Shown: in pieces, positions 5,393 to 6,850 of the stretch | Position numbering within the stretch: position 1 is the first letter of the stretch | How the letters are laid out: every line of letters starts with the position of its first letter | DNA from: Chloroflexota bacterium | GTDB taxonomy: Bacteria; Chloroflexota; Limnocylindria; Limnocylindrales; CSP1-4 | Length of the DNA: 6,850 nucleotides | NCBI GenBank assembly: GCA_004298915.1 | Contig: SCTE01000574.1 | Location: 1 to 6,850 of the forward strand | Direction of reading: 5' to 3' | The notes under the pieces: model-generated | The model's database searches: none | What the model was told of the DNA's origin: nothing | What the model saw: only the letters and a program-made list of their open reading frames with translations | Program-made: the position numbers and the translations under genes

Positions 5393-6850
5393 ATGGCACC
5401 GAGCACTCGAGTTGAGCCGCAGGACGATCTGCTGACGCTGGCCGAGGCGGCCGCGATGGCCGACGTGCATCGCGACACGCTTCGAACGTGGTGTGCTCGC
5501 GGGAGGCTGGCCACCGTCCCCGGAAAGCGCGGCGGCGAACGACGCGTTCGCCGGGCCGATGTCGAACGGGTCATCCAGGCACGTTCCGCCCTGTCACCCG
5601 AGATCGCCCGGACGCGGCCCGTCAAGGACGATGCGGGCCGCTCCGAGCGCCCGGCCGATCGAGGCCGGCGCCGCACGGACCGCAAGGTCGCGTCGCCAAC
5701 GACGCTCGGACCGGTGTCCGCTGGTACGGCTGCTGCGACAAGCCCCCCATCCGCCGATGACACGCTCCGGCGCCTCACGGTCGAGCTGTCGGGCCGGCAC
5801 AACCTCGACGGGCTCTATGGGAAGGTCACGGCCGACGCGATCGCGCGGTTCGGGGCCGATCGCGCGGCGATCGGCCTGTGGATCGCCGGCACGAACCAGC
5901 CCATCGATGTCGTTGCCAGCCTCAACCTCCCGGACGACGCGCTCGCGATGTTCCGAGCGATGTCCCCGACGACCGCGTCGGCCGGCTTCGAGGCTCTGCG
6001 TACCGGCACGCTGCGTGTGGTCGCGGCCGACAGCGTTGACATCGCTCCCCGCATCCGTGATGTCTACCGACAGCTCGGGATCAGCACGGCGTGCTTCGTC
6101 CCGATCGTGTTCCAGAATGAACCGCTCGGCCTGCTCGTGATCTACCACGACCGGCCCCACGCCTGGACGCCGAAAGCGGTGGCTCAGGCCCGCGGCCTGG
6201 GCGACTCGGTTGCGACCGCCGTCGGCAACGCCCGGCTCGTCGAATCCGTACAGTCACTCGCCGCCCGCCTCCAGTCGGTACAGGACCTTGCGGCGCGGCT
6301 CAACGGCTTGACGGACGTCACGAAGATCGGCGAGGCGATCGTCGCCGAGGCCGGAACGTTGATCGCGTACGACACCATCCGGGTCTACCGGGTCGACCCC
6401 GTGGCCCGCTCCTGCGAGCCCATCGCCTTCCAGGGCACGTTCATGGGCACGGGCTCGCCCGCGCCGGAGACGCTCCGGGTGCCGATCGGGACGGGGCTCA
6501 CCGGCTGGGTTGCCGAGCACAACCTCCCGCTCATGATCGGCGACGCGCAAGCCGACAGCCGGAGCGTCATTGTCGGCCGAACCGACGGCCCGGAATCGAT
6601 GCTCGTGGTCCCGATGTCGTTCGAGGAGACCGTTCGCGGGGTGATCGTCCTGTCCAGGCTGGGCGTGGACCAGTTCACCGCCGACGACCAGACGACCCTC
6701 ACGATCTTTGCCGGCTACGCCGCCCAGGCCATCGTCAATGCCGAGCGCCTCGAACAGCTCCACCTCCAGCAGGCCGAACTGGAGCACCAATTGACCGGCC
6801 AGCGCCGCCTGATGGCCGTGAACGAGCGGCTGCTGTCCACACTGGATGCC
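5393..6850 (+). CDS. Excisionase/MerR-type HTH fused to tandem GAF domains (3' end outside the window)
   Basis: A frame open from ATG 5393 to the right edge gives 486 residues without a stop. Residues 13-61 are an HTH_17 (excisionase/MerR-like winged helix) domain: LLTLAEAAAMADVHRDTLRTW, a turn ARGRL, then GGERRVRRADVERVI. Residues 65-121 are a basic, Arg/Pro/Ala-rich linker, probably disordered. GAF domain 1 spans about 122-282 (ends VPIVFQNEPLGLLVIY...). GAF domain 2 spans about 295-453; its IGTGLTGWVAEHNLPLMIGD and VVPMSFEETVRGVIVLSR are textbook GAF strands. A heptad-like helix (454-480) and NERLLSTLDA suggest a further domain, likely a third GAF. Output domains (kinase, diguanylate cyclase, phosphatase) may lie beyond the edge. 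GAF domains bind small ligands or respond to redox, so this is probably a cytoplasmic sensor-regulator. TTG 5324, with GAGG seven bases upstream, is an alternative start adding 23 residues of no clear character. ATG 5393 has only a distant GGAG (5375-5378). Confidence 0.88.
   Translation, partial: MAPSTRVEPQDDLLTLAEAAAMADVHRDTLRTWCARGRLATVPGKRGGERRVRRADVERVIQARSALSPEIARTRPVKDDAGRSERPADRGRRRTDRKVASPTTLGPVSAGTAAATSPPSADDTLRRLTVELSGRHNLDGLYGKVTADAIARFGADRAAIGLWIAGTNQPIDVVASLNLPDDALAMFRAMSPTTASAGFEALRTGTLRVVAADSVDIAPRIRDVYRQLGISTACFVPIVFQNEPLGLLVIYHDRPHAWTPKAVAQARGLGDSVATAVGNARLVESVQSLAARLQSVQDLAARLNGLTDVTKIGEAIVAEAGTLIAYDTIRVYRVDPVARSCEPIAFQGTFMGTGSPAPETLRVPIGTGLTGWVAEHNLPLMIGDAQADSRSVIVGRTDGPESMLVVPMSFEETVRGVIVLSRLGVDQFTADDQTTLTIFAGYAAQAIVNAERLEQLHLQQAELEHQLTGQRRLMAVNERLLSTLDA

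Noticed and set aside
5488..6160. Open frames in other readings and on the - strand over the HTH-GAF gene
   Set aside because: The frame from 5393 shows clear HTH and GAF motifs through to the window end. The competing frames give Arg/Ser-rich sequence without domains.

Overview
This is a GC-rich window, and every gene that can be supported lies on the + strand. The organism looks like a high-GC soil or freshwater bacterium. The lipoprotein with an Ala/Thr/Pro-rich tether, the PotABC/AfuABC-type transporter and the large multi-GAF protein with a helix-turn-helix suggest Chloroflexota (Limnocylindria-like lineages). That assignment is inference from style, because no phylogenetic marker gene is present.

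Layout. Bases 1-99 are the last 32 codons of a gene, probably a glycine betaine/choline-type (OpuAC-like) substrate-binding protein, followed by a perfect 13-bp hairpin at 124-152. A 350-base non-coding stretch (100-449) then carries two DnaA-box-like sequences 30 bp apart, a weak sigma70-type promoter candidate, a 9-bp direct repeat, a 14-bp dyad and a leader hairpin. This region leads into an ABC import operon: substrate-binding lipoprotein (450-1616), permease 1 (1638-2528), permease 2 (2525-3313, overlapping its neighbour by ATGA) and ATPase with TOBE domain (3327-4424). A HAD-family phosphatase-like gene (4466-5218) follows after a 41-nt gap that holds a small hairpin. After about 170 bases with a perfect 8-4-8 inverted repeat, a long gene starts at about 5393 and runs off the right edge. 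It encodes an excisionase/MerR-type helix-turn-helix, a basic low-complexity linker, two GAF domains and the likely beginning of another domain.

How they work together. The four ABC genes make one complete importer: the lipoprotein captures a solute outside the membrane, the two permeases form the channel, and the ATPase dimer drives uptake. The substrate cannot be read from sequence; the families cover polyamines, Fe3+, sugar phosphates and organophosphonates. A HAD hydrolase placed last in the gene string suggests, by inference only, that the imported compound is phosphorylated or becomes so. The HTH-GAF protein is probably a separate signal-sensing regulator. No mobile element, CRISPR array, tRNA or rRNA was seen. 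The clearest unusual item is the HTH-GAF-GAF fusion with a palindrome just ahead of it; the rest is a fairly ordinary transport locus.
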